Made by a program: the position numbers and the translations under genes. A model generated the notes under the pieces. That model ran no database searches, had not been told where the DNA came from, and was given only the letters and a program-made list of their open reading frames with translations. A stretch of DNA of 64,000 nt from Phytoseiulus persimilis (taxonomy: Eukaryota; Arthropoda; Arachnida; Mesostigmata; Phytoseiidae): positions 8,928,001 to 8,992,000 of the forward strand of contig CM075102.1 in assembly GCA_037576195.1 (NCBI GenBank). Direction: 5' to 3'. Positions within the stretch are counted from its first letter, which is position 1, and each line of letters starts with the position of its first letter. Positions 26,807 through 40,400 of the stretch are shown here, in pieces.

Positions 26807-28636
26807 ATGATCCGAAGCAGCGATACGAATCAAATGCACTGCGACAATCAATTCAGCACGCATTCGGGACGTCAACAATGTTTCACAATCTTGAGATCCC
26901 TCAGCTGGGAGGAGCTCGAGGTCGTGCCGAGCTCCGGGACCCACTTGAGCAACTTTCGAGCCTCCAGACCCAAGTTGGACAGGAAGTTCCGAACACACGA
27001 ATCCGAGATACTCTTCGACGGAATCGGAATTCTGTGGATCTGCGAGCCGCGCGGTCTTCGAACCGACATTCCATGGTGGTTTCCTGCTCCGTAGACTCAT
27101 CGTAGACTTTCGTAGACCGATCAGCGCTTCGATCGAACGCAGTCGAGCGTCTCCGCCGGGCGGCGCTACTACGGAGACGTTCGTTTCCGTCCGGCGGGGT
27201 GTAAAGACAAGTTCTCGATCCTGCTTGGGCCACACCCGACCGTCATGTGGGCCTTCTCGCCGAAAGATTTCGTTCGGCGTTCGGAATCGAACAGCGATCA
27301 GGTGTTGGTCGTCGGCGGTGCCGATTGCACTTGCGGATTTGCGGCTGTACCTAAATCCGACGATCAAGGTGAAAAGTTTCTGCCGGCACCGTAAGGTGTA
27401 TCGTAGAAATTCTTCTCGGACGGTGGTGCGGCGCTCACTTCTGCTGGCGCTGTCTGTCAGCAGAAGAATCGCTGTCGATCGTTCTACACCTTTTTCGATT
27501 CGAAGAGAAGGAACTCTTATCAACAAAAATTGCCTTCTGCTCCGAGGAGCCTGAACTAATTCAAGATCGACTCGGAGAGACTTGGAACGGGAAATGGTCA
27601 GAGAAGAGCTAAGAAATGAGATTTTCGAGCAGGAGCGATCGAGACTCCTGGGAAACTTTTCCCTCTCAAGGAAACGCCAGAGAAGATGTTGATACAGCCA
27701 TCGGCGCCGCATTCCGAAGATCGCTGTTCCAAACGGCGTGCCTCGATCAGGCTGTACAGTGGCGGCGGGCTCGAAATTGTGGAAATCTTGCTCGCCAACT
27801 GTCACAGGTGAACGGGGTAAGGATCGTAGTAACCCTAGTGGTTGTAGATGTTGCACTCTTGTGAAGTTCCAGCGGAATGATGGTCGTAGACAATTGCCAG
27901 CAGCAGATGGGAATGCCTCCAACGGGAAACGTACGATTCGCCGTCTTCGCTGACGACGTTCAGTCGATCGCGTTTCGTGGGTTGCAACCAAGGTCGATGA
28001 TCACCGTGAGCGAGCCACTGGCGGCTGACTGGCCCACTGGTTGCCATGTCGGAGCCGATGAAGAATACTTCTGGAGCACGCGGTTTCATCTCGCTTCTGA
28101 CCGGGAGCTGTGATCTGTCCGCGAGATGCTCCGACACATGCGAAACCCTCGAGCACACGGGTTCCGAACTCACTTTTACCGAGTATCTTCTCCCGATGGC
28201 GGGAGTCGAAAGTCAAGAACGATTCCGAGTCCGTGGCATGAGCCCCCCCTTAGCGATGTCATTATGGCTATACTCGAATGTAGTATCATCTTGCCCCAAC
28301 TGAAGCTGCGATGCTTGCAAATGCCTGAGAATGTTCAGCAAGATTCTGTAAGTTTCGCCGAATGAGATACGCGCAGTAAGATTTTCCTCGAGTTTCTCCT
28401 TTCTCGCGTAGAACAAATCCCTCCGCTGCGGCTTCGGAACGCATTCCGGGGACCGAGACCATCGTACTGGGCGACGCAACATCGAAAGGTTTCTGCCGGG
28501 GCTGAACGCTGGTTGCCACGCCTCCCCGAAATACCATCCGTCGACTTTCGGAATGACTTCCAGAACGTGGATAAGAATTCCAATCCGAATCAAACGAATC
28601 CAGCCATCGACCCATCGCTCGGCAGTTATACTCTGA
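26807..28636 (+). CDS. candidate six-exon gene, product not recognised
   Basis: Proposed exons: 26807-27075 (or 27078), 27148-27368, 27633-27807, 27873-28005, 28126-28347, 28412-28636. All introns are GT-AG (about 63-265 bases), the lengths keep one frame throughout (1245 bases, 414 aa) and the last exon ends in TGA. Good sites include CAAG|GTGAAA, CACAG|GTGAAC, TCT|GTAAGT and the pyrimidine-rich acceptor TTTCTCGCGTAG before 28412. A TATA/initiator pair sits upstream. The peptide looks like a soluble protein: no signal peptide, no obvious membrane segment, no family I know. Some acceptors were chosen to keep phase, so individual exons may be wrong. A 395-codon frame on the opposite strand (26804-27991) uses the same codon register and is best explained as its antisense shadow. 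Confidence 0.42.
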
Positions 28637-28699
28637 TTATCTCGATTACGTCGATCACAGGTGGGAAAACTCAATGGAGCGTTGAGAAGAAGGAACGGA

Positions 28700-31600
28700 A
28701 ACTTCGCCCGAATTGAAATATTCCGGTTAGCTCACGGCTGCGCCTGAATCTAGTGGGCGATTGAAAAACGCCCCTTTTCCGAGGAAATTCCCGGACTGCT
28801 CTCTTTCTCGAAGTAGTCGTATTGAGTCGTCATGACGTGACGCAATCGGACTCCCCTCAAAGCTCGGCGAATGTCTCTGAGAAGATAGGAACGTTCTGCG
28901 TTCCAGAGTACGCGGCTCCTCAGGTATTGAAACCTGATCGCAAAGTGCGAGTAGCCGTTTCTCGAGAGAAGCAAATCGTCAAACATAGGTCTAAACGCCA
29001 GCACCAGCCGAGTCTGGTTTCGCTGCAGGAGTGGAATTCGAGGAAATCGGGCTTGAGCTCATCAGAGGAGAACTGATCTCTCGAAATTTCCCCCCACGAG
29101 CGGAACGAAACGAGGGGTGAGCTGGCGGGAGCATCATCGAAGGCAGAGAAAAATTGATTGCTTCATGAAACTACGGTCGATATCCGTCAGAGTTTCAGAG
29201 CGCAACGATGATTAACAACCAGGTATCGGGCATCAGCGAGTCAACGGAATTTGTCCATTTGCTGAGTCGCGCCACTGACTCGTCGATAATGACATACTTT
29301 CGGAAAGTATCCGAAGAACAGCTTCGCTGCAGGAAAATCGTGCTCCGCCATCTTGTCAAAATCTTCAATGTCGCCTCGTTCGCTGATGACATGAATTCAT
29401 TACCCGAATATACCAGAATCTTGGTGTAGCGGCGTTGTGTACTCCTCATCCTGAAACTTTTTATGAGAACAGGAATGACGAACGAAGAGGCCGAATGGCA
29501 TGACGGAACCTGTGGAAAAATCTGCATGTGAAAATGATTTGAATCTCCCCTCAACTACCTAGATCAGAGAAGCCCATCTGGTTCTCGGAACGTGCCCGAT
29601 AACAGTCCCGATAGTTCGAGATCGCATCAGCTCCAAGAGCGCCTCTCTGCAAATAAGGGAGCCCAACGATAAGGAACGAGAGAGATCTGACATTTCAATG
29701 GTTTCGAAGTTGGATGGGAAGCTGGCGGACGATTCCACGAGCTAGTAATTCCGATACTCATCAGCCTCGAGCAGAAAGTACGCCGCCGGACGCTCGCATC
29801 GATAGAGCCGAACAAAATCACCGCAAAACGGGTTCATGACAGCGCTAAGTAGCTAATTCCACGGCCGACCGACCGACCCGCGAGCTCGCTGGGAAAGCTT
29901 CGACAGATTGACAAGCGATCCCGTTCGCCGTGCGCAGGAGGCGATCTGGAAGAAAGGAAACATGCGATGCGACGAAGTCATCGGTGACCTTTGTCCCACA
30001 TAAACTTGTTCAACACTCGACAAAGAACTCCTCCTGTTGTTGTGTTGTCTCTGAATCTGAGCAATTGAACTTGCTAGTCATGCATCCGTCCACCCAGCCA
30101 GGCAACCAACCAGCAAGGCATGCATTCATTCAGTCAACGCCGACGTCCATCCATTATTTCCAGGTCGGCTCATTCGCTCGTCCATTCATCCAACATTGTA
30201 GTTCTAAACTGTGTCTGTGCAGAAAGCTTTCTGGGAGACCGCGTTAGCGGTTGCGGTACCGTAGCTTCCGAAAACAGCGACCTGAGCCGCTCTAGCAGTG
30301 GACGTAATTCACAAAATGCTTCGCGGTTCTTCTTTTCTTTCCTTGGGGATCCTTTTCTCGAAGACATTTACCTAATGGTCGGATTCCGGCCCGGTCGCAG
30401 ATCACGTTCTGGTCTCGTGTTCCCGCAGTTCGCGGCGACTCGTAACGGAGTGTCACGTGGCTCCGCTGGAAAAGTAACGTCGGACGTTCGATTCCGAGGG
30501 GCCTGATTTCTATTTGATTCGATTCTAGTCGTGGCTGAACGTAACCGCGTACCCCGTCGCACTTCTCCGACGATCGACCGCCACACGACGATTCAGAATA
30601 GGGATCGTTCTCGATCCCGATTCTTTTTGCTTCGTAAGAGAAATGATCTGCGCAGAGTGAGTCGCCATGGAAAGTTCACTTCTAAAGTCCAAACCTAACT
30701 TTCCAGGATCACTGCGACTGATTTCGAGCCCTGCAAGCCACGGCCGAACTGAGTCCAGACTCCGGGATCGTGTGAAGGCCAGACTCGGGAAAATTTCGGA
30801 GCGAATCGGGAAACAGAAAGAGACTTTCGAATCGCGAGCGGAGAATTGGAATAGAGCATCGAATCGTGAGTTAGACGCTGTTTGTCCCGTAGTTTTGGTT
30901 CTCTGGATTATGGAGAATAGGAATGCCGGAGGAGACGTCATTCCGGCATCCTGTTTGCTCACCCGCTGCTCCCGAATCGACTCGCGCTCCAATGGATGTC
31001 ATGTTCGTTTCCTTTGTTGCGGCGGCTCGCTTTGCCATTTATATTTAACAAGATGACGCTTCTCCTGACGCTAATTTAATCCGACTCGTGGGCGATGAAC
31101 GAGGCGACAGGATTTCTGCTCCGCAGTCGCAATTTGCCGTCTTCACAATGTCAGCCGAAGATGCGCACACATGTCTTCATGCTTTTCGGAAGAATTTTCG
31201 TCAGGCCCTGTATTCGCTCATCGTCTGTAAACCCTCACTCCTTCATAATCTTTTCGAATCGGCGCGCCGTCCTTTTGTTTCCCCATTTTCTATCGCTAAT
31301 TTCACGACTCATCTCTTCACGCGGAACCTTTCACGATGGATTTCGATTCATCGCGATCGGATACATTGGAGCCGATTCTAGACGCTCTTACCGAATTTTG
31401 ACGTCCTCATGAAGATGTTCGGGTTGCACCGAGCGGGATAATACGGGCACAAGGCGGACAGTCACGTGCATAACCGAAAGTCGAGAGATTTCGTACCCGC
31501 TGAGTTTCCGTTTGTCCTCCACCGCTCACGGCAATCCACGCGATCACAATCGTGGGAGCTCTGACATCGACCCCCCGTCCAATCATTAGACGAGCCATCA

Positions 31601-33300
31601 GATGATAGCAGATAATCTTTACAACCTGAATCCCATTTAACCGACGCGGTGAAATCGGAGTGACACTTCTTGCTGACCGAATGTCGCCGATTTTCCCTCG
31701 ACGTTCCGTCTTTGATCGGACCGCGTTGATTGCGAGGTTGTCATTCACAGTTAGGCGGCGGGTATCCGCAGCGAGCGATGCTGAACGCTACGGCTACTGT
31801 TATCCGGAAACCCTCGGTGTGTGAGACGAGGACAGTCTGGATATCGGTCTGAACTCAGAAATGCAGGACCTTTCCGTTCCGATCGAACAGCCGATGCCAT
31901 GATCCGTGAGAGAAACAGCCGCTTCCAACTGTGAGATCCACTCGGTTGTTGTGAGCCTTGGAACGATCTCAAGTGAGGGAGATAAGCGGGATGCGTCGGT
32001 TTGGATGAGAATGGGACGTTGAGATAAGGCTATCGGCTGTCGTGTCATTTCCCACACATAAACTCCTAGCAGCGAAGCCGAATACACACACGCAGTGTCC
32101 GATGGAGGCAGCGCTTTGGGTCAGTTCACCCAACGATTCTTGTCACGGCAGCTAACTTGCCGAAAGCGGCGTCCGACAACCTATATTCATGGATAGTAGC
32201 AAATTGCGACTGAATCCCTCATGTTTGCAACAACACGAGCATTCAGAAATACCTGATGGCCGCTGAAACCCCGATCGACAACATCGCGAATTTGCGACTC
32301 GAAGCCAAACAGCTCTTCACAGTCAGATTCGACGGACGTCTGAACTTAGGTTCGTATTCGCAGCAGCAACATTCTTTCCGTCGAAGATGGGGCTGGAGCC
32401 GAACGGAGGAAACCGACCCGAGGCGAAAACCGGCGAACGAGGCAATTACATGAAAGAGAATAGTCCGGTGTTTGCGTGAGTTTGCTGCTTGTCCGAGCCC
32501 ACTGGATTCAAGTCATATTGACGCTGAGCGACAGCAGCAGCATCGCTGGAATCGAAGTTGACAACGGCGTCGAAGTCATCGTCAACAACAACAATGGCGA
32601 CGACGACCCGGCTCCATCGATTTGCTAGTTCGAGTGGGTGGGGAATGAATCACGACTCGACGCAATAGTACGCCTCCGAACGGGAGCGCGCGTATGAACG
32701 ATTCTCATCGAGCGTTATATCGTTCGCTTGCAAGCACATGAGTCTGGAAGCGAACGAGAAGGCATTGGGCGTTGTTTACTCGTGAATTCCGTCATCGATG
32801 CTCACTTAGGCTACGATGTCGAACCGACCTTGTTCTGTCACGTTCGACACCCGAGGAATCATCCCTGCTATTTCTCAAACTTTGACGTGATTCGCAGCTC
32901 TGACGTGCCGCTCAGGGCATTTCAGTGAACTTCTCCACCGAGACTCGGCCGCATGTACAGCGCGGCTTGATCCGCGCGTGCAGAACTGCGAAATCACATC
33001 AAAAATGGCTCGAGCAGGATGTGAGAGCGCGCACTTCGGCAGATCGTCTCGGATGAGTGCGCGAAAGCGCGCAAGGAGCTCGCCTAACTTCTATTTTCCG
33101 GCAGTTGACGATTTGAAGCCTCCCGGACCCGGATTTTGGGTGATGACTGCGGACACTGCGCAGTTCCGGTGATCGATCGGGAACAGACGAGCCCTCGAGC
33201 CGGCTGGTGAATTATACCATCGGAGAAACGTACATGCGCTGGATCCGACAGACCCGGTTCTAAGCTTCGGCGGCTTGAATGAGCGGATGGTGATGGGGTG
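28700..33300. other. no supportable gene; low-complexity patch near 30.1 kb
   Basis: A 73-codon ATG frame (+, 29208-29429) has a natural composition but no motif or splice support. A pyrimidine-rich stretch around 30080-30195 consists of imperfect CCATT/CAGTC-type words. Around 32535-32605 there is (CAG)n, (CAA)n and (GAC)n-like sequence. No family was recognised. Confidence 0.35.
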
Positions 33301-33310
33301 GCGGCGGATT

Positions 33311-33408
33311 GTCGAGCTATATGGCCGCTTGTCGAGCTATATGGCGGCTTGTCGAGCTATATGGCGGCTTGTCGAGATATGGCGGCTTGTCGAGCCATGT
33401 GGCGGCAT
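33311..33408. repeat. 20-bp tandem repeat, five units
   Basis: The unit GTCGAGCTATATGGCGGCTT is repeated head to tail: three near-identical 20-base copies (33311-33370), one 18-base copy missing CT (33371-33388) and one diverged 20-base copy (33389-33408). An 18-base copy among 20-base copies would shift any reading frame, so coding use is unlikely. Confidence 0.95.
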
Positions 33409-33573
33409 GCTCGGTCCACTATGCATAGAACTCATGTGATGACGCTGGTGACATTCCACTATCTGAAGCACAAAGGAGGCGCGAATCTCTCTCTTGATGA
33501 GGAGTATCTCATGGGCGGCTGTTTTTGAAGCTGTGGATGCGCGGTCCCAACAGCGGCTGGAGCGTCGTCGACG

Positions 33574-33620
33574 GTGACAACAACAAAAACGATGACAATA
33601 GCAATGACGATGATGATAAG
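33574..33620. repeat. simple-sequence patch (AAC/GAT-rich)
   Basis: Imperfect ACA, GAT and AAT triplets form a purine-biased low-complexity patch of about 45 bases. It lies 165 bases after the 20-bp tandem repeat. Confidence 0.7.
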
Positions 33621-34434
33621 CCTTAGTGTAGAAGCGTTGGCATGTCGTCGTACATACGTGAATCGCAATAACGGAACGTTGCAGCGGCCAGTGCTCGTAA
33701 CCTGTTTGCGGCCGACTCCGCCCGCTCGTGGGTGTACGCTGCGCATCAACACTAAAAGGCTGAACGAGCTTCGGCACGTCCAGATCTGCCTCCAGGCAAA
33801 GAAAACGTGAAGCTCGTCATCCGCCTCTGGATTGAGAGCGGCGGAGCTCTGTTATCTGCTGGTCCGATGATGTCGTTGAATGGCACACGCAGTCCGGTGA
33901 AGTTAAGGAACGGTATGATCTCGATACGTTCTCGACACACGCACGGAGACGAGAAAGAGGCTCAAATATGACATTGTACCCCCGGGCTGACATCGAATGG
34001 AGAGCGTCAGAAATGGCGTCTGATGCGGCAACTTGAAGACGCGGGCACGGGGCTTACGACACGCGGGCACTGTCAATGGAAGGCGCCCAAAATAAAAGTC
34101 GTTCGAAAGAGCAAACGTTCGTCCGCTGTTCCTCGTCTGCTTATCTGGCTAGCGCCTCGCAAAGTAATATCTGGTTTTTGACAATGGCTTGTAACGCACT
34201 TTCTAAGGGCAAAATGAATTGTCGTGAACGACACTCAGCTCTTGCCGACATCGTCATGGCCCGCAGTGCAGGTACAGCTTATGAAACCGACGGAAATACG
34301 GATCTCATTTCTAGAAACAGCTATTTCTTCTCACGCTCATGCTTGCGGTTGCAGAAACGAAGCAACGCAAAGCGGTGACACAATAGCATGCGCGATTGAA
34401 ACACAGAATTCGCAAGAAAGACGGAATCGTGCAA

Positions 34435-34449
34435 CCCCCCCCCCCCCCC
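34435..34449. repeat. poly-C tract (15 C)
   Basis: Uninterrupted run of 15 C; the only one of the five long homopolymers that shows C on the + strand. Confidence 0.95.
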
Positions 34450-37400
34450 GTGCCTGGAGCACCTTCCTCCGCTTCTCTCGGATGAGTCTCGATTACATCA
34501 CGTGGAATGCCGTGCTAAAGTCCTCCGGCCGTGCTCAGCGCATGTCATCAGAGTAACGGTGTGCGATGCCCACGCGATTCCCGCATTAAACACAAGGTAG
34601 GCTCGGATGTTTATAGAAACATTATCCCTAAACACTATAATCACGCCACAGTGAACGCGTCGCACTCTATCGCTAACAAATGACGACCAAAATACGCTTC
34701 GATCTTTGAGATCAGTCTTGTTTCCTCACTACTTCATCAGCTTCAAAAACACTGGTGACCGAGGCGGCGCCGCTGACAGATCACCGTATCCTGTGATCAG
34801 GTCGGGACTCTTTCCGAAATTCGTGATGACTGCCTCCATGCATCGGACCGTGGTCGTAACGAAGAATGGCGGATTCGTGCCGCCTCCTGGATCTATGATT
34901 CTCTCGCGGAGAGAGATTCTGCTTCTTTGAAATTCGTGTTGCATAGAAAACTTCCCGAGGGAAAGTCCGCAAGACGGAGAAGCGTGTTCATGGCTCTGGC
35001 CCCGATGAGCGTGTCATTGTGCGCTTCGATCCTAATGGTGTTAAACAGAGTCGAACGTCGAGCGACGAAGATAGTTTCTGAAAACACGTGATTACGGACG
35101 ACGGGGTCAGTCTGACAAATACGGACTTGATCCCTACTCATCGTTGACCACCCACCTACCCACCCGAGAAGAGCATCAATCGGGGAAGCTTGGCATGGTT
35201 GCTTGCTCGATTTCTTTGCATGCGTCGGAATCCCTTTCATGGAATCTATTCTGCCCATCTCCTCTGCGTTGAAGTCCACCCGATAGAAGAGTTCAGAATA
35301 TCCGATGCTGCATCTCGATATTGGATTCCTCTTACAATCGCTGGCGATGTACAATAATCACGAATGACGATCTTCCATAAACTCACAATTGACCTTCTAC
35401 GCTATGGAGATTCAAATTATTTGGAGGGTTCTGAATTCGAAGCATTTCTGATCGGTACTGTTCCAACGTCCGTTTGAGCAAATAACGGCGGAGTCGGAAA
35501 CCAAGTCTCAAGCTCTCCTCGTTTTCTTCTGGAAGCTTTAGCCGCCAAACGAGAGGAGTGGGTTTTAGACGCGAGCTTCCATTTCAAGATCTAATTTTCG
35601 CTTCAAGAGTGCCAGCTAAACGTTGTTACGCCCTCGAGTGACCGTTCGCAAGCTTCGAGCCGAGCGAGCGAGGTGGGAGCGGGACTGTGGGACGCTGCGA
35701 TCCACGGGGAAGATACGCCGCATAAACCTACACCCGAACGAAAATATGATCACATTCATGAATGCAACTCATTGAGATAAATGTTCCACGTCGTCGTGTG
35801 TTTGAAACTGTCAGATAGCGACGCTTGTCTCTCACCCTGGTGAACTCCACCTTTAGAACAGTTTTCTGCTTCAGTCTCAATCGGGCCGGTACTCTCAAAG
35901 CGCACATAGATTGTTTGTTCGCAGCCTCCTCCACGGACGATTTCCGCTCCAAGTTCCTGACGGAATCCCGAGAGTTGAGACGGAAGGCGATGACCCTCGA
36001 TTCCTTGGAGGAAAGGAGAGTCACACGATGTCCCTGTTGGTCCCTGTTTGAACTCGGAGACGCCTTCGACGAGTACGGATTTCGTTCTGGTCCCAAGCAT
36101 GCCGTTCTCAGGGCACGGTCGTAATGACGAAGCCTTCCGAGCGGAAACTCGGATCAGATCTGTCGGAAAGTTGAAGATAGCATCGATTAGTCACGAAACG
36201 GAACGTGGAGGCAGCATTTGCTCTATTTTCATGGCCGCGGTCTTCTGAAGCAGAAACAAGCCGGTCGTCCCACTACCGCTAGATGTCGTCTCCCTTCGAG
36301 ATTTGCAGCTCGCGTATCCGAAGCGAGCGGGTTTAATAAGAGAAGAAGGACGAGAAAAGGGAGGCCAAAGGAGACTGGCGACGGGGCTTTGTTCCAGAAA
36401 GAAAGAAGCCCCTCTAGAAATAGCCATCCATCCAGGCAGTCACTGGGCTAGACAGCGGTTCCCTTATGAAGGAAGACGGACTCGATGTTTTCATCGTGAT
36501 GTTTGGTCACAGGTGGAGATATTCTCCAAGAGATCAACATCCCTGGATACGATGAACACCGCTATAAATAAAATAGAGCGGCCCCACGGTCTCCAGTCCG
36601 GATCCGTGCCATAGAATGAATGTCCATGCGTAGCCAGCAGTGAGCGACTTTTATTCGAGACGAATCTGACTGCGGCGCCGAGGAACGAGAGGCTGTTCTT
36701 TCGAGTAGTTTCCGTGTGATCCATTCTCGTTCCATGAGAGATCCGCTCGCGCTCCCCGTGGCCGAGGTGCAAAATGCACGGAGGGAGCCCCTCGGAGCCA
36801 AGGGCTGGATTGTTCTTAACGAAGTGACCTATGGCATTTTGATGGATCGAAAGCATCGAGCTGAATTAGATTGGATGCGATAGCTTCTGAGACGAACAGT
36901 GACAATGACGACGACAGCAGATGAGAAGCCAACGTGGCTGTCGAGAGGCCCAACGACTGTGATGTCACGTATGAACTGCTGCTGGGCTCTTCCTCGGCGG
37001 ACCTAATCTCCTTCCACCGTAACAGATCTCCGAGATGGAGTTTATTCGAGCTGAATCGGGCGACGTTTTCGACGAGGAAGGCTCGGCCTGGCGGACAAAC
37101 TGGACTCGTTCTCGCGCCAAAGGGCACTCAGAGGACCGCCAGGGCCGTAATCCAAATTTTCAATCCGTTTTTAGATGGAAGTGTTCTTTACGTCGAGTGG
37201 AAGAGGCTTTCACCAACACGCGGACGCGATAGAGGCTTCGGAGTCCATGAGTTCATTGTTTCTTGGGAAGATTTTCCGTTGGCAACACTTCTCTTGGAAA
37301 GTGATTTGACTCCGAGAAAAACTGTCAATCGAGAGCCCGTATAGAGCAGGTGATAAAACAATCTATGGATGCTACTCTTCTCATATACCGAGCAATCAGC

Positions 37401-40400
37401 CGATTGCAAATCACTCATCCTCTATGGTCGGAGGCAGCGACCTCCGCTGTGAGTTTCACCGAGCCCCGCAGCGGCCATTTCCTCGGAGCCGAACTTCTCA
37501 CGAGATTCCCGCGAGATGACGTCGTCTCAGTTATCGCCTGCCGCGAGGAAGGCCCGATAACTGGACTCTCGAACTCGAAGCCCGATTCTACATCGATCAC
37601 TGAGAGCGCGTGGCAGAAGCCCTTTGGCCTTGCCCTTCCCCTGACCCTCTCACGTTGGGAAAGGCGCGGACTGCAGATGATCCGAGAGAAGAGGCCGGTT
37701 GACGGTTACTCGCCTAATGCCCGGACTCCTCTCACGCTGCACATGTAGTTACCGTGCAATTGGTGTTTATATCATATTTGATGTTGACATTCATGTTCAC
37801 GTTCACGGAATATTGTGTTTCCTCTGTGAATGATTGGATAACCCTCTCCTGGTCGTCCCCAGGTCAGTTGAATAAGTTCATTTTCAGTTGAATATCGCGA
37901 GACGTTCTAGAATAGCGATGTGACGCATTTTTTCGACGTTCCCATCGGGAAGCGCTCACCGGAGATCGAGCAGGAGGCGTGAAGGCTCCTGTTGCGTTCC
38001 CCTTCTCGAGGGGCTTTTCTGACGATCACGCACGGCATTTCGGACAAGACGTCACGTGGGAAAAGGGAACGCGAAAATTGCACGTGACAGTGTTCTCCTG
38101 GAATATGACGGAGTTGTTTCGTTCTGGGGTCGTAGCGTTATCGAAACGTCCTCATGATCCGGGCTCAGGAAACTGATTTCATCTCGATACTTCGCACACG
38201 GCTGGAGTCTCACATTCTGTCCTGAACTCTCTGAATTTCGGAAGACACCAAGAGGCTCCGTTGAAATAGAGCTCGAGCCGAGATGCTGCTACTTGACCAC
38301 CTCGGATCAGAACTTCCGAGCATTGCTCGCTATTGAACAGCGTGGACGCGTGTCACGATGCGTCACCGATGCATCGGATTCCCGAGCGGGAACATCGGGA
38401 AAGAACTCAAGTACCGCTAGAATCCTCAGTGATGAAATGAAGAACGAGCCCTAAAGGCGTGAGTGGGAATGAAGATTCCGGAACTAATCCCATGGGGGAC
38501 CGGGGGGCTATGCTCCGTGCGATTCTCCTCAAGAAAGTGCTTCCTCCACGAACGATAATCGATTAATACTTTTGGGTACGAGAATGGACGGTCCTCTGTC
38601 TGACACGCTTGGATCACCATGCGAGAATCCCATTGGCTTGAAACAGCGGTGTCAGATGGCGATGTAGAGGTGCGAAGGAATCCTCTCGCTCGTTTTCCGG
38701 AATGAGATTCCGAGAGACGGCTCAAGCTCGGCTCCCAGTGAAGGCACCACACCTCTGCTTCTCGATGTGTAATGGAAGTGCTGATGAGGAGCTACGTCAT
38801 CGCAAGGACAGGGGAGATGGCAGAATATGGCTTCACCTACACTCCTAAGAGGCTGAGATATTTTCGAGAAAACTCTCACATCAATGGGTGCAGATGGACG
38901 GACCTGGGGTCGTCAGTCGGCAGCCTCATGGACGAGGTTCCGCGTGTCAAGCAGAGTTCCGTTCGACAACTGCATCGGTCCTCCAGAAAGTGTGCCATAT
39001 TCGGGTCTCCTTTCGCACTCTGCTCCAATCAATATGAGTTCCCACCACATGAGTTCATCCCAAACTCCGAGCGGGCTCCTGTATGGGAGCTTTGGAATCG
39101 TACGGGTGAAGGGATCTCGGTGTCGGGTTTTGAAATCGCTTTTCTTGAGAATTCCTCCCGTGCTCAGGCAGGAAACTGGTGCTCCGCAAATTCTCTCCCG
39201 CAAAACGTCAGATCGTGAGGAGAGTGATCTCAGAGTTGAATTCCTCCTTCGATCGCGGTCGTCGTAGTCTGCGCCGGCGGTTTGTAATAGCTCGCGTATG
39301 CGACCTAATAAAAGGAAAGAAGCTCTTTTCTTAGCCACGAATCCGAGGCGGCGGGAGGCCCATACATAGATGAAACGGAACGGCGCTCGCCGGAACCGGG
39401 CAACAGTTGTTCGAGTCGTGTGGAATATATGCGCTGTGTAGCCATCGATTTCACTCGAATGGGAGAGACCATTGGAATAGAATCGAGCTTTGGAGGCATT
39501 GAATCCGTCCTGCTCAATATGAATTTCCTTCTTTCTCAACGACACGGGGCTAATTTTCCATGTCATCGGCTTTTCGAATCGGTGGAGTCACCGGTGTCGG
39601 GCGCGGGGTGAAAATGGGATTTTCGTCGTGGAGCAAACTTTGGGTACTCGAGACAGCGGTCCTGTGACCTCCAAGGTCGTCCTGTGTCTCGGTACGCGCG
39701 GTCGGCTGCTTGACTGGGCTGAGTCATCGCCTCGCTGACTCAGGGCTCCACGGAGAGAACGTTAGAACCTCGGATGGCGGAGAATTTCCAGATCTTGGGA
39801 GCATATGAATGGGGATGGAACTTTTTTTGGGTGCAGTATCGAACCCGGCAGGACTCATTATGGAGTTGGAAGATTTCGATGAGAGAAGGAAGCAGATGAT
39901 GCCGTTAGACAGAAGAAGATCGTTGTCTCGCCATCATAGAGAGAATGTAGCGACCTAGATTCGTATCTGAGAGCCGCCCAACCTCTCGGGGTGCTCGAAT
40001 CATAAGATCTCGGAGTGTTTGCAAACCTTTCACGGGAAGAATCTGATGAGATTTTTTGTGCATGCCTCAGGGGCGTCGGAGCATGTGGTCCCCGACTGAG
40101 CCAGTCTCACCGTCAGGAAAATTTACGCGGACGTAATAAAAGAGCTAACATTATGCACATCGTGTACAATTAAGCGCATAGACTCGCGGGCGGTTCTGTC
40201 AAACAGATCGGGTTCTTCCCGCTCGAACTACCGATTTTGTAGAGGGGTTTTCATTCTCAAACGATCGGATCCCAATCCTTCGAGACCAAAATTATGGGAC
40301 TCGAGCCTGAAACTGATTGCACCCTGAACTTGCTTGCCTGAAAAATATGGAGGTATGGGAATCACGCCGACGGAAACGGCCGCAACGCTTTTCTCGAATC

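Noticed and set aside
26804..27991. 395-codon open frame on the minus strand, the longest in the window
   Set aside because: Arg/Ser-rich without any motif, begins at a non-ATG-like context, and lies exactly antisense in codon register to a more plausible + strand exon series. Long antisense frames arise when the sense strand avoids TTA, CTA and TCA codons.
28213..28674. 153-codon minus frame beneath the last exons of the candidate gene at 26.8-28.6 kb
   Set aside because: Two further minus frames are open across the same stretch, showing general stop poverty; splice sites and phase favour the + strand.
36562..36600. TATAAATA followed 32 bases later by CCAGTC
   Set aside because: Reasonable core-promoter spacing, but the following ATGs open only a few codons and no exon follows; not enough to call a promoter.
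38913..39566. 217-codon minus frame overlapping a 148-codon plus frame (38772-39218)
   Set aside because: Both look equally plausible and neither has a family match or splice support, so neither is called.
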